Both the position numbers and the translations under genes were made by a program. A stretch of 64,000 nucleotides of DNA from NCBI GenBank assembly GCA_948474755.1, contig CAOLHI010001028.1:310001-374000 (forward strand), read 5' to 3'. The notes below the pieces were generated by a model. The model was given only the letters and a program-made list of their open reading frames with translations, did no database searches and was not told the DNA's origin. Position 1 is the stretch's first letter. Each line of letters begins with the position of its first letter. This document shows, piece by piece, positions 10,409-22,644 of this stretch. The stretch is from Ctenosaura bakeri (taxonomy: Eukaryota; Chordata; Lepidosauria; Squamata; Iguanidae).

Positions 10409-10609
10409 GGCCATTTCCACACTACACTGTTATAGCACTATTATTCCATTTTTAAAATCCTTTGGAGTACTTGGGTTTGCAGTTTCAGGAAGGGCCTTTA
10501 GAAGTCTCAGCCAGAGAACTCTTCCAGCCTCAGCAAACTACAAACCCCAGAATTCCACAGGATGTTGAAAGTGGAATAATAGCACTGTAACAGTGTAATG
10601 TGGAAACAG
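10409..10609. mobile_element. Roughly 200-bp GGCCATTTCC palindromic MITE
   Basis: Begins 'ggccatttccacactacact', has long inverted arms ('gttatagcactattattcc' against 'ggaataatagcactgtaac') and ends with a degraded right terminus 'gtgtaatgtggaaaca'. Confidence 0.8.
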
Positions 10610-10617
10610 ACTATATT

Positions 10618-10685
10618 CACTTCTGGTCTGATCTCACTTGATATACTGTGTCCAGCTCTGGGCACCACAGTTCAAGAAGTATAAT
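10618..10685 (+). mobile_element. CR1 LINE fragment
   Basis: The segment 'gatatactgtgtccagctct' then 'gggcaccacagttcaagaag' corresponds to the PHLEYCVQFW region of CR1 ORF2, seen intact at 28.6 and 49.6 kb. Only about 70 bases survive. Confidence 0.6.
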
Positions 10686-10689
10686 TGAC

Positions 10690-11736
10690 AATATGGGCCA
10701 CATTTTTGACACTTTCCCCACCCTTGGTCTCTGCGTAAAAACAAGAGACCTCGCTTTAGTAGCATCCAGGAAGAAATGGCTGTCAAACTCAAAACATCCT
10801 TTTGTTTCAAACCTGGCTTGCGGTTGGAGGGAATAATTGAAGGAAATGTTCCTACTGATGAGACTCATCATCTTCTGATTGTGGAATGTGTTCTCTCAGA
10901 AGCTTTCCTCCTCCCCGTCTCTGATTCATCGGATTGCTAAACACATGAGCGACATATCTATCAACCACAGCACATTAAATCTCTCTGTGGCTGGGAGACA
11001 CATAAAAGAGAAAGCCAAATCCGGACCTCCTCTTTCTTTAGTTTGGTGAGATGTGCTAAACCACAGTGCCACTCAGAGGAGCAAGAGAGCTGGTAGAAGG
11101 GCAGGGATGGTTTCTGCTGTGAAATGATAGAGAAAGAGCTTTTATGTGTGTGTGTGTGCAAGGAAAATAATATGTGCATGAATGGAGATGAAGAACTCCT
11201 GCAAATACCCAATTACCATTATTGCTAGGGATAAATATATGCTCTGATAAATTCAGCTGATGGATGCTGATGGATTCCTGTGCCACCTGTTGTTCCTATT
11301 TATTTAATCATTTGTTACATATGAGTGAGGACTTCATTTTGTCTTGAGGGGGAGCTAACACGGATGATTAGCAATCACATCTTTTCTTTTCTTTCCAAAA
11401 AATTAAAAACCTTGCCCAAGGTCCTCCACTGTGGGTGTGCAATAAATCTCTGCCCATGGGGTCACACTTTCATTGTGACATGCAAATCTGGTGTGGAATG
11501 GCAACAATGAGCAATTGAATGTGCATCTCCCTTTGCCAGTGAGTGCACATCTGAAAAGGCATGTGCAGGCAGATCTCCACGCTCATCTGTATGCACCCTG
11601 GCCTGCCATACTCTGTTTCAGCAAACTTGAATTGAATGCAGGAATCCTGTCTTGGAGAAAAATGTCCAGGTACTTCTTCAGGGAAGAAGGTATGGTTGTA
11701 GAAGACATCGGCAAGATTGCAGCCCAGGGTGTAAAG
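10690..11736. other. Intergenic, nothing recognised
   Basis: A short TG run is at about 11143-11158. Open frames here are short and overlapping, without conserved motifs. Confidence 0.4.
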
Positions 11737-11805
11737 CAAACTGTTAGTCCTAACTTGAGTAAACTCACTGAATCACTGTTGATGATGATGATGATGATGA
11801 TTGGC
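11737..11805. mobile_element. Partial TTAGTCC hairpin MITE with (GAT)n expansion
   Basis: The left arm 'gttagtcctaacttgagtaa' and 'actcactgaatcactgttg' match the hairpin MITE at 17.77 kb. It then runs into a (GAT)n microsatellite at about 11780-11801 instead of the right arm. Confidence 0.5.
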
Positions 11806-12239
11806 TGGAATTCAGTTGCAGGGATGGATGTGCAACTTAAGAGTTTTGCATTTGTAATTGATTCATATTCATGATTCCTACATATTCAATAGTGTAGGAA
11901 ATAATGTATGGATGGTAAAAGTACCCCAATCTACCTTAACTAGGCAGCTGCTGCTGTGAGCAATGGAGGTCAGTTCTCTTGTTGACTGAGATGCAGCAGA
12001 CTGAAGTTTCCACACCCATCCTTTACACAAGTGATTTCCACTGCAAGGAGGAATTGCAACCAGGACTCTGCTTCTGCCTGTTGCAAGGGAGGCTGCTCAT
12101 GAGAGTGGGTGGGAACATCAGTCTGCTGCTTCTTAAGCAAAATGAGAAAAGACCCCTCTGCCCATCTCAGAAATTGCTTCCTGATAAGTCCTGATGACTG
12201 AGGAGGTCAGGCAGTGAGCATGGCATAGCTGCATAACTG

Positions 12240-12345
12240 CTCATTTTTAAATCTTGTTGTTAGCTGTATTTCTTTTCCCGCTTTGATTTTTCACTTTAAT
12301 TATAAGCCACCTTAAGTCCCAAAATTTTTTTATTTAATGAAAAAG
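12240..12345 (+). repeat. LINE 3'-tail-like segment
   Basis: T-rich sequence ending 'ataagccaccttaagtccca', the form of an L2/CR1-like LINE 3' UTR end ('accgccttgagtcc'). Too short to assign to a clade. Confidence 0.35.
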
Positions 12346-12780
12346 TTTAATACTAATACAAATACTAATATTAGTGATTATGACAATGGTAATGATAATG
12401 CAGGCTGAGCCTCTCTTATCAGATATTCAAAATATTCAACATTTTTTTCCAGATTTTGGAATATAGTACATTTTTGGAACAGCCTCGCATCTTGTTCATT
12501 CACTCCTGTGTTGTGTATGAGATGTGAGGCTAGAGAGAGACTGAAGATCTGTGAAATGTCAGAAATTCTATCAAAAATCTCAGGACAAATCCACGCTGTT
12601 TCGCAGATCCTTTGTCTCTCTCTCGTTGCTGCCAGCTGCCCACTTCCACATTTGAGGTGGTAGCCGCGATGCTCCTCAGATCTGAGAAATGGATAAGCAG
12701 GAGCATTGCAGCCACTGCCTTGAAGGCAGAAGTGGGGCAGCTGGTGGCAGAAAAGAGAGAAACCAAAGATCCATAGCAAT

Positions 12781-12990
12781 AGCAGTTACATTTCTATACC
12801 GCTTATCAGTGCAAAGCACTCTCTAAGTGGTTTGCGATGTATTTTAGCTAATTGCCCCCAACAAGCTGGTTACTCATTTTAAGAACCTACAGAAGGATGG
12901 AAGGCTGAGTCAACCTGGAGCCCAGCAGGATCGAACTCACAATGTTGTGGCTGCAGTACCAGCATTTACCCACTGTGCCACTGGGGATAA
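12781..12990 (-). repeat. tRNA-headed SINE, minus strand (family B relative)
   Basis: Read on the minus strand it has a head with 'gatcctgctgggctccaggt', 'gactcagccttccatccttc' and 'gcttgttgggggcaatta', but a different tail (a tagcaatag-type end with 'gagagtgctttgcactga'). It shares the head and core with family B and has the more usual Sauria-type tail. Confidence 0.75.
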
Positions 12991-15170
12991 AGAGATAGGA
13001 GCACTGCAAAGGCAGAAGCAGGCAGCTGGTGACAAAAAGTTTCTGTTTTGGAGGTTTTTGGATTTTGGATTTCTGGATAAAGGAGGCTCAACTAATAATA
13101 ATAATGGCGGTACAAGTGAGAAGGAGAGTCCTACAGAGCTCATGTCCTGCTTCTCCACCACACCTGGTTCACTGCAGTGGGAATTGGAGAGTTGGCCAAG
13201 AACATTCCTTCTGATATTAAGCACACCTTTCTGGCACTGAGTGTGGGATGATGAAGTCATGTGTTTGATTTCTGTTTTCTCTGTGTTGGCTATTTCTTTT
13301 TTGTGCTTCTTCAAATATTTGCACATCTCACACACACTCCTTGTTTCAAATTGCCCCAGGTATAGCTTAACCCTAGCTATCATGCTCCCCTTTTTTTTGA
13401 AAAAAATGAAGTTTGTTATTGTTGTTCTTCTGAATGGGTGGGTCAAACAGATTCCTTACCTCCCATATTCTCTCAAGCTAACAGAAGAGGGACAGTTTAG
13501 TGGCAATGTGTGCTCTTTGGAAAACATTTTGCACAAGGAATCATGGAAGGAACGGGTTGTAATGCTACAATTTCCCCTTCCTCTCCTTTTAGAAAGTGAT
13601 CTTAAAGAAGGGAAAGAATGTGCTCTCTCTCTCTCTCTTGCTCTCTCTCTCTCTCTCAAAAATATTCGTATGGTGACTTTCAAAACACAAGGTCTTCTTA
13701 AGGCAGCCGACAAAAGATAATTAAAGGTATTCTTTTAAAAATACACATATAAAACAAAGCAAGCTAATTATGGAAAATAAAGACAGGAGTCATTTAAAAT
13801 CTAGCTCACAACTTGTTGAATGAACTGCAGCTTGAAATGAAGTCTCCATCTTTGGATCTGTCGAAAAACTATTAAAAAGGGAATCATACACAGTTCCCAA
13901 AGTTTTGGAACCTCCACTTGGGATAAAGCCCTGTACCTTTCACACTGCACAGTTGTAGCAGTAGGATTCCATTTTAACTGTCATGGATGCATGAGCTATA
14001 TTCATAGTTCCTCTATTCTGAACTTAGCCCTGATGGGTGGTACTGTCTTCCTCTCATTACTTCTGAATGTTCTGTGAATAAGCTTTCCTTCCTTCAGCCA
14101 AAGTGGAAATGTACCTGCCCCTTCCACCCTTGTTTCAGCTTTTTCCAAAGGAACTCCCATTCCTTAGTTTGCACAAACCATAATCTCCTTCTTGGGTAAG
14201 ATAACATAAAAGTCCGAAGTACAAGAACTCTGTTGTTAAAAGTCTTCTGGGTAATTTACTCAAATGTCTGTCATAGCCTGTGAATGCTCTGGCAAACGCC
14301 ACACTCTTTTTCCTTCTGACTCCTTCTGTGGAAACCCAAGGACTAGTACTATACTTCCCCTACCCTCCAATGCACATTCATAATACTTGATGAAATGGTG
14401 AGGAGAGTAGCCATTAGTTGTCTCTTTTGCCAAAGGCTTGGCGGATTCTTTACCAGAAGCCTTTACAAACAATTTCACTGTAATTGATGGTGGGCTCCTC
14501 ACTTGCTTTTGGGTGGATGCCAGTTCACAAAGAAATGATGCCAACTTCTTAAAAAAAAAAAAAGACATGGATTTGCCAATTGTCTCCACAGAGGCGGGGG
14601 GGGAGCTGTTTTCATCTGAGAAAAAAAAATCTGGAGATCATTTTCTTAAGGAAATGTTTCACATTTAAACACCTTGCCAAAATCATGCTATGTATTCATC
14701 CATCAAATTATTTCCATCCCATTCTAAGGCTGTGGCTCTCAGGGTCGGATATGATAAATAGAAACAGGACTTACATAGATGCAAGTCCCATACAGATGTG
14801 TCCCATATAGTCCCATACAGACTTACATCTATATGTATGGGACTTACATCTACATAAGTGGACTTACGTCGGCATTAATTTTCACAATGCCTGTATTCAG
14901 CAAAAGGCTGTCCTGATGATACTACATGAAGAAGCCAGCAAAATAACCTTTGTGCATTGGGACCGGAGTGCAATGTGTGCTCATGCCCAATGGGAACCAA
15001 TGTGCATCAGGTACTTGTGATGCCAATTTGGACACTGGTGAGGTACTGCCAATGCAGAGGGTCACATGTGGATTGGGACACTGGCTAGGGAGTGATTTCA
15101 GCAACACTGAGAACCCTCAAGAGTGCTGGAGGATCTCAGCACGGATATCATCATTTTGAATCTGTCTATG
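12991..15170. other. Intergenic, simple repeats and fragments
   Basis: No gene. It holds a (CT)n run at about 13622-13658, a MITE-like fragment near 13940 ('cacactgcacagttgtagca'), A- and G-runs at 14550-14600, and a short tandem at 14767-14870. The 13241-13720 open frame is AT-rich, overlaps a frame on the other strand and ends in the (CT)n run, so I do not call it. Confidence 0.45.
14767..14870. repeat. Local 20-21 bp tandem with inverted copies
   Basis: GACTTACATC-type units start at 14820, 14841 and 14861, with 'ggacttacatagatgc' at 14767. Interleaved are two copies of 'agtcccatacaga' and the inverted 'tgtatgggact'. Confidence 0.6.
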
Positions 15171-15176
15171 GGGATG

Positions 15177-15370
15177 TAGAGCACAGTGTAGTGGTTTGAG
15201 CATTGGACTATGACCCTGGAGACCAGGTTTCAGTCCCCTGCTTGGACATGGAAACCCATTGGGTCAGCTTGGGTGCAACACACACTTTCAGTTCCCCTCC
15301 AAAAAACATGATAGGTTTGCCTCAGCATCTCCATAAGTCAGAAATGACTTGCATGTCCACAACAACAGTA
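15177..15370 (+). repeat. tRNA-headed SINE (family A)
   Basis: Head 'gtagtggtttgagcattgga', then 'ccctggagaccaggtttcag', 'ggaaacccattgggtcagct', and the tail 'ccataagtcagaaatgactt' plus (AAC)n. Confidence 0.85.
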
Positions 15371-16404
15371 TGGGAATGTAACTGAATGCTTCTCCAAGCA
15401 TGCCTGCTCACTGTGAAGTACAGAATGGCTTTGCAGGGCAGTCTTGGAAGTTTGTTGTAAGTTGAGAGGCCTTTGGGTGCAGGGAACGCAAGCCTCCACA
15501 ACACCTGGTAAAGAACTTCCACATAATAAAGAGATGCTTAAATATGCATATTTCCAGAATTCTGGCTTGTATATATACACACACTAAAAAAAACCACACA
15601 CACACAACAACAACAACAGCAAAGCACGGAAGGACTGGCTGATTCAAAAGATGCAAAGAATCCATCTAATGCTTCTAATTTTAAAAGCTGATGGAGAATG
15701 GCAGCAGCTATTACACCCCTGTGCCAAAATCATTCTCACCAATGTGAGAACTTTTGTCAATACCAGCTGGAAATATCTCACCATCTTGCGGATGGGAGAA
15801 AAAAAAAGTGTGGTTTCTCATTCTTGGGCACAAGAACAAGACAAGTGAGGATGTTCATCACTGTCAAAAACACAGCTGCAAAACCAAACAGATAATCTGA
15901 AAGGAAAAGCAAGGGAACAGAACACCAACACTGTGGCAATAAAAATGGTGAACAAGGAAGTACATAGGGCTGAAATAATAGTAAAGCACCACATAATAAA
16001 AGTTTATAAGTCCTGGGAAAACAGAATGAGGTATTTGTCTAATGCCAGCAAGCCATTAAACATGTCCACTTATGCAAAAGTGTTGGCAAAACCAAGGTGT
16101 TAAATTTGAAGATTCCAAAGTTGTTAGTGCCTTAAAATCTATCAAGAAAGATTAAAACCTAGCAGCCTCTTGCAAAGAATTTTCTGAAGTTTTTGTTTTA
16201 AAAGCAGAATGTGAGAAGGCTCCAAACGTTAAGCAGATGTAATTTAGTGTGTTGTCACCCTACCTGTGAATAGGAAGATTTATTCAGTGTGGCTGACAAA
16301 TTAAACATAATAAAACAGATCAAGCCCCACATATTTACGAGCCAAAATAAAACTGCTGGAATCCTTTCAAAGAGTAAACGTTTCTTAAAAGCTACAGAGG
16401 AAGC

Positions 16405-16620
16405 AGTGTTAGGATGAAAACAACAACAAAATCCCATATCCACAAAACAGTGATGACTTCGTTAGGCTGGCTACAAAACACATAATGCATCGTGCAAGCT
16501 TTCGGAGCTTCACTGGCTTCTTCATCAGGCAAAGATGTCAAAAAGATGGTCTGGGGGGATTTCAATGTCTGCAGAAGCCACTTGCTTTCTTGGCCATGAG
16601 GCCTCACTTAACTGACCACA
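16405..16620 (-). mobile_element. 3' end of a retroelement, minus strand (possibly Penelope-like)
   Basis: On the minus strand it reads 'cctgatgaagaagccagtga', 'agctccgaaagcttgcacga' and 'cactgttttgtggatatggg'. The 'tgaagaag...cgaaagct' phrase also ends the GIY-YIG-bearing element at 42.86-43.42 kb, which is why I suggest a Penelope-like 3' end. No enzyme domain survives here. Confidence 0.4.
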
Positions 16621-16984
16621 GAAGTGACACCTGAGACAAAATGTAGACTTGTGACTCTAACATTGTCACCTGCCTTCTCCTGTATGATTTTTAACATCTT
16701 TGCCAATGAAGAAGTCAATGAAGCTTCAAAAGCTTTCCTGCTCTGACAGTCATTCATGGAATGGAGAGATGTGACTTGGCTGGATAATCCCTTCCATTGC
16801 CTTTTTCTGCATACTGCTATCCCTGCTGCTTTCTAGTTCTCCTTGTGTTCTTTATTATCAGTGCCACCACCTATGAGGTAGCTATGCCAGCAGGACATTA
16901 GGATCTCAGGTAAAGAAGCCAAGAATATATTCTAATATCCAAACTTGTTGCAATGGCAATGATTATTATGAAAAAGTGTTTGTC

Positions 16985-17168
16985 ATTGTTGTGTACCTCC
17001 AAGTAATTTCTGAATTAAGGCACCCCTACGGTGAACCTATCATGGGGCTGAGAGTGTTTGACATACCCAAGGTTACCCAGGGGATTTCCATGGCTGATTA
17101 GGGAAATGAACGCTGGTTTCCAGGGTCGTAGTCTGGGACTCAAACCACTACACCACAGTGGCTCTGAA
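16985..17168 (-). repeat. tRNA-headed SINE, minus strand (family A)
   Basis: Contains 'gtgtacctccaagtaatttc', 'gacatacccaaggttaccca', 'ggtttccagggtcgtagtct' and the head 'gggactcaaaccactacacc'. The middle 'aggcaatggcaaacc' part is deleted. Confidence 0.8.
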
Positions 17169-17764
17169 AAGGTGATTCTATGAAGATTACTGTGACTCAG
17201 CTGCCAACATCATGTATGGAGGAAGCTGGATGATGCGCCACCACCCTGAACAAACTTCTCTGTATCAATTGCATATGAATGACATGATCAATAATTCTAG
17301 GCATCCATGCCACACGTCAAAACACCCTGAGGTCCATGCATGGCATCAGACTTTACCCAACTACCAAGTCAACTCAAAGATGGCAGGTGAGAACTAACAA
17401 ATGTGGTGACCATCACTAGAGGTGACTGGCCCCATGTTTAGTTCCCTAAAACACTGACAAGTCAAAGCAAAGCACACCCTGGTACAACCTTTAATAAATT
17501 GCATGTGGCTGAACTTTAGTTCAATTCACACACTGAGTTAAAGTTTAATCACTTGCCATTTATCAAGGGTGGCTATTAATGCCATCTTTTATCAGCTTCT
17601 TGGCACGCAATGAGCAATGTGTCTCCTAATGCCGAGACAATTAGCAGAGAGCATCTCTTCATTTGTACATGTCCCTGCAATATCTCATTGGACCTCAGCA
17701 ACTCATGCATATATGGGATGTGTGTGTAGTAGGACTAGAAGGGAAAAAGAGGATTTAAACCAAA

Positions 17765-17898
17765 ATTCTATTGTTAATCCTAACTTGAGTAGCCCACTCA
17801 ATCTGTGGGATTTGCTTATGTGTTGAATTGTCATTCATCAATTGATTCAGTGGGTCTACTCTACTTTGAATTAACTAACAGTAATTTGACCCCTGTAT
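17765..17898. mobile_element. TTAGTCC hairpin MITE, full length
   Basis: The left arm 'gttaatcctaacttgagtag' pairs with the right arm 'gggtctactctactttgaat', with 'ggatttgcttatgtgttga' in the loop. Partial or worn copies lie at 11.74, 34.25 and 63.12 kb. Confidence 0.65.
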
Positions 17899-18039
17899 GA
17901 TTGTATGATATGGTGATTTTCTAGAGACTTTGACCAAAGAGAACAGTTGACCATGATGCACAGCTCAGGAATGGCTCCATAGAAATCACAGAAGAGATCC
18001 AAGGTCTGTCTAGATCAGCTTCCTGCCAGGGGCTGAACT

Positions 18040-18175
18040 CATTTCTAAACCACCGGCAAGAGTTAGCATTCCAACCTCTATTTAAAACATTCCAGCAAAG
18101 GTGAGTCCATTCCTCTCTGAGGTAGTCAGCATTATTTCAAGCATCTCTTTCAATAAGCCCATCCTCCTCTTCTGT
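18040..18175 (-). mobile_element. Old CR1-like 3' fragment, minus strand
   Basis: Phrases such as 'catttctaaaccaccggcaa', 'tctatttaaaacattccagc' and 'gagtccattcctctctgagg' match, in worn form, the antisense CR1 3' region seen clearly at 38.2 and 62.1 kb. Confidence 0.4.
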
Positions 18176-18289
18176 CTCTTACCATCAGTCCCTCTTGGGG
18201 ATGTAAATCTTTATAAATTACGTTCTCATAGGCAAAAAAGCATAATGGTAATATGTTTCTCTTTTCTGTGAGAACATTTTCAGAAAACT

Positions 18290-18450
18290 GAATATTTATG
18301 AAGATGTCTCATTTGTGCAAAGTATATGTCTCAGACTTATGAAAAAACCCCACAAGCATTTTTTTTTCCATGCAGAATAAGTCTCAAGCCATGATGATGT
18401 TTTCCTGTCTAGGATTTTCCTCATCAGAGTTGCCTGAAAGCTCCCTTTCA
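18290..18450 (+). repeat. Possible copy of the TGTGCAGAAA repeat, right end
   Basis: 'ccatgcagaataagtctcaa' then 'ttttcctgtctaggattttc' and 'ctcatcagagttgcctgaaa' parallels 23235-23320 ('cataataagtctttgcctgt', 'gctctctaggcttttcttca', 'tcagggtctcc'). This suggests a shared right end of one dispersed element. Confidence 0.4.
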
Positions 18451-19875
18451 ATCATTTTGGAATATTTTCAAATATTCTTTCTATTCCAAATTCCTCTTCT
18501 TAGCCCTAGCTTATATTATAATTTTGCTTCATTGCAGAAGATGTTCAAAATGTCCTATCCCCAGCCACTTCCTGCACTCCAACTTATCTACTCTACATCT
18601 AACCGACTCATCTGTTGCTTGCATATTCCCCCATGGCCATTCAGTGTCCAGGGAAAGATGGGATTGTGGCTGGGCAGCTGGCTGCATTTCTTCCTCGCTA
18701 CAGGAAGGAAAATAAAAGCATCCTTCTGGACTTCCTGAGGGTCCTCCAGAGGTCTAGGAGAATTATGTCATCTTCTTGCAGTTGCCTGCTGAAACAGCCA
18801 GCTACTGCCTGGCCAACCTCCTACCTGTCTTCCCCCAACCACTAAATGGCCATGGGAATACCTTGGCAGCAGATTGATAAATTAAAAGTGCAGGAAGGAG
18901 GGAGATAAATTGGAGTTACACTTGATAGAGCTTTACTACTGTAATTCAGGAGCCCAGCCAATGTCTTGTCAGTCTAAGATCCAAGAGGTCCAACCGGGAA
19001 TATGAGTCTTCTATCTTTTTGTTTCCTGTCCCTGTGCCTGATCTCTTCCCCAGTAACTCCACAGGGCTGGATATCTTTCCCAGTAAACCTCCAGGGGAAT
19101 ACAAGATGGCCCTTGTAATTCACTATGTAACTAGAACTTTTCAGCAGAAAAACATCCACCTAGTGTGAGTAAAAGGCCTGTTGGTTCTTTATCAGGAGAG
19201 CTGTCTAAGTTGTAAAGACTGATGTGTGCTCTCTGCAAAGCACACAGAAAATTCATTCAGTATGTGTTGTTTTCAGCATCATTCCTTTTTTTCAGTGACA
19301 GCTGATGGCTTTCATGTCAATAGAGTAGTAAATCCACTCTGAATTTTAGACCTAAGATTTAAGGGAACTGTTCAAGGTGCTGAACTTCTTTTGGCAATAG
19401 GATTTCAGCACCTTGGATAGTTCCTTTAAATTTTTACTAAGTCCTGGAATGGATTCTTTGCCTCATTGACAAGGAAACCACTGCCCACGATCTGCTTTTT
19501 CCCTTTGACAATTGTAAACATTCAGCAAAATAAGATCAGATTGTTTTTTCCACCTTCTGTCTTCAACTTGGTTTTATACAAGTCTAAGTCCCCCAGTTTT
19601 CTGCATTCTTTAACAAGATGTAGTTACCATAGACATGTTCATTCTTGGTAGGACTTTACAGTCATTCCTTCACCCATAGCAGGAAATATTGGAAACAAGT
19701 TCTGTGACCAAGGCTTACCCAAGACCATTTGTTGCCTGGGATAACCAGATGCGCAAGATTCCAGGGAAAGAAGCTAACTGGACTGCCAGTTGAGTCCAGA
19801 GCTTAGATGGCATTTCTCAGAATCCTTTAGCCATCATCACAATGGCATTACAGGAGTTACAGTCTAAATTTCAGA
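18451..19875. other. Intergenic, nothing recognised
   Basis: No splice-bounded conserved frame. The frames at 18370-18845 overlap one another and lack homology I can see. Confidence 0.4.
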
Positions 19876-19879
19876 CTCT

Positions 19880-20110
19880 CAAAGATCACTCTTCTAGGCT
19901 CTGGAGCACACTGAAACTACACAACTGGACAGCTATGTTCTGCTTTAAGTGCCATAGCTGCATCTTTTGGATTCCTAGGGGTTGTACTTTGATGTTGCAG
20001 TAGAGCTTTCTGGCTGAGGAGTCTAAATATCCCTTCCTAAACTTTGAATCCCCAGACTCCATAAGGTGGAATCCTGGCAGATAAAGTAGAATCATAGTGC
20101 AGAAGAAAGC
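19880..20110. mobile_element. Diverged roughly 200-bp MITE
   Basis: Carries 'gaaactacacaactggacag', 'ggctgaggagtctaaatatc', 'cccttcctaaactttgaatc' and 'ggcagataaagtagaatcat', in the block order of the MITE at 55361-55580. Termini are degraded. Confidence 0.55.
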
Positions 20111-20329
20111 CCAGGGCTCCTGATTGAGACTTACTTCAATACTAGCATTGGAAGGCACCAGTTTTCATGATGGGCTTCACGGCACACACAGCTCTCTGCC
20201 TTAGGTAACAGAGGAACAGCCATGGGGCTCAGGAGAAATGGAGAAGAAACTACAACTTCCACTTTTTCTTTATCTACCACCTGAGTTGGCTGCCATTCTC
20301 CACTTCTTAGTAGGGTTAACTGTCTCTCT

Positions 20330-20462
20330 GATGGGTGACAGTAATGCAAATTGTTTAACAGAGACTTCTCCACACTTTCAATGGATTAGAATTTCAAGGA
20401 TTTTTTTTGCAGGAGGCCACAGCAGTTAAACTGATATAATAACACGGAGACAGTGTGGAATC
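20330..20462. mobile_element. MITE fragment
   Basis: Right half only: 'cacactttcaatggattaga', 'cacagcagttaaactgatat' and 'gacagtgtggaat'. Confidence 0.35.
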
Positions 20463-22255
20463 TGAATAAAGGCCAAGCGTCCAGGACAGAGTATTATTCA
20501 CTAGTTTGGGTGAGACTGCTTTCAGAGAGACTGTTGTTTTCATTACTGGAATCGCTGCCCGAGAGAACTGTTCCTTTTTGTGCCTTGCTTAAAACAAAAA
20601 AAGGTATTAAAATTCCAGAACTGAAGAAAATATCCCTATTAAAGCAACACCAGTGGAACAGTTGCTTTAGTTTAGACACATCACACATCCACCATAATCT
20701 TTTTTTTCCTTTAAGCACCATATAAAGCAAAGGTCTGTTTCATCTCCTGTGTGTTATATTCATTAAAGTTTTTTACTAGTGTGTCCTATCCTATTTTGAA
20801 ATACAACATGAGGGTTTGCTGTTTTGGATAAAGATATTACTACTATATCTGATGTTGCTATTACTGCTAATACTGGACATATAATCTCCCAGAAGCTGTG
20901 TTTCTTTTAAATAAATCATATTTATTAATTTCAGTACAGACAAACTAATTCACAACACGGTAATCAACATTGGGGGAGGGAAGAAAAGAGAAATAGAAAA
21001 GAAATATACATGAGTAATGCATGTATATGCATAACTAAAATTAAAACTAACCTAAACTAAACCAAAACTATAAAACATTGCTAAAACATATTGCTAAAAC
21101 GCTAATCTGTTACCATGAGTACAACCGAATAGTACACAAAAGGATTCTGACCCCTACGCACAAACTTCAAACAAATCTTCATCTGAGCCCATTTTCTGCC
21201 CTGCAGCTTCAATTAGATTAATGATCTGATCTTATTTTTTGAAAAACTCAGTTCCTCAATGTATATATAAAATGCTGACGATAACAGAAACATCAGGTGA
21301 TTTGAGAGATAAGCATGGAAGGAGAGGACCTTTTCCCTTCAGCAATGGGCCATGGAAGGTCTTGGAGCTGTAGCACCACCAGATTCTTTGATAATCTAGC
21401 CCTGGGTATACGGGTTGTGCTTTATGGCAGGTATTTCTTTTCTGCAGGGAACTCTAGATACTGAAAATGATGCAAGGGCCCCCACACATACTCTGCTTTT
21501 GGGACAGCGGATCCCATTGGATTTAATCTTTCAGTCCGCATCTCACCAGAACCCCTTAGGGCAAAACCAGACTTGTCTGCATCTTTGTTTCTTTCTGAAA
21601 ATCTGATGAAATCTCTCCCAAGCAGCTTAGATTAAGACTCAGGCATTGTCTACTGGGAAAGTACAGTCTCTGCTCATATTACCTCTTATCTGTTTTATTT
21701 TGCTCCTTCCAGACTTGAAAAACCAGCCTGCCTAACAAGCAGGGAGTGTGTAGTGAAAGTCGACCTTTGTCTCCCGTCCTTTTTCGAACCACAAGGAAGG
21801 AACAAGGAACGAAATTGCCTTGTGTTTAGAGGATCTTTCAAAACGTCATATCTTCGGTGTTTAAATGGCATTCCTTGCCAAATAGAAGAAGACAGGTCTT
21901 TGGGGGGGGAGTATCTCTGTCTCGTGTCACACTGTAACCACACCCTGACCCCCCCATCCTGCAGGATAGCAAGATTGGTGGGAAATATCATTTTATATTA
22001 ACTAGACACTTAAGGTTGAAGAGCACTGGCTGAAAGCATGTTGCCAGGTCAGGATGACCTCAGACGTGGCCAGATCATAAGTTCATGGAGGATTAGATGG
22101 AAAATCATGGGTGTGAGATAATTCTCTCTATGACCCAAATTGCTAGTACAATGGGGGACAAAACTGCCCAAGCAAAGCAATCAAGAACATCCTGTGACTC
22201 TGCCTTATAGAAAACTTTCCTGCACCCCCCACTTATCCAAAATTAGGAGATTATC
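20463..22255. other. Intergenic, AT-rich, no gene
   Basis: No gene seen. The stretch at 20915-21250 is A/C-rich on this strand and may be an antisense LINE 3' region. The phrase 'gataacagaaacatcaggtg' at about 21281 recurs at about 24966, marking a small dispersed repeat I cannot name. Confidence 0.4.
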
Positions 22256-22269
22256 ATGACTCCCATCAA

Positions 22270-22507
22270 TGTTCTGTCACCTAAATACCCTGAAGACATT
22301 AGATCACTTCTGATTTTAGAAGCTAAGCAAGGTCAGCCCCAGTTAGTGCTTGGATGGAAGACTACCAACAAACACCATGTAGGCTGGATTTCAGAGGATG
22401 AAACTGGCAAACCCTCCACTGAGTATTCCTTGCCTAAGAAAGTCCTATGAAAAATTCTTGGGGTTGACATGAGTTGACAAATGACTTGAAGGCATATATG
22501 CACACAG
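22270..22507 (+). repeat. 5S rRNA-headed SINE (5S-Sauria type)
   Basis: The head 'ttctgattttagaagctaag' then 'agttagtgcttggatggaag' follows vertebrate 5S rRNA over about 60 bases, including its internal promoter region. The 3' half 'gagtattccttgcctaagaa' to 'gacaaatgacttgaaggcat' matches the tail of the tRNA-headed family A SINEs. This is the composite structure of 5S-derived squamate SINEs, not a 5S gene. Confidence 0.85.
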
Positions 22508-22644
22508 CCCAGGCTAGAAATCTTGGTAGCAGATGGTGAATTGGTTCCATTATTCATTCTTGTTTGCCTGCCTCTCCTGCTATTGGGGAAGTACTTGTGA
22601 AGCTGCTCTATACTGAACAATTATAGAGTAAGAGAACTGGTAAA

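Noticed and set aside
12947..13446. 97- and 169-codon frames on opposite strands
   Set aside because: They start inside a family B SINE and run through AT-rich sequence with no conserved motif.
22300..22375. 5S ribosomal RNA gene
   Set aside because: The 5S-like part is diverged, lacks the normal 5' end and terminator, and continues into a SINE tail.
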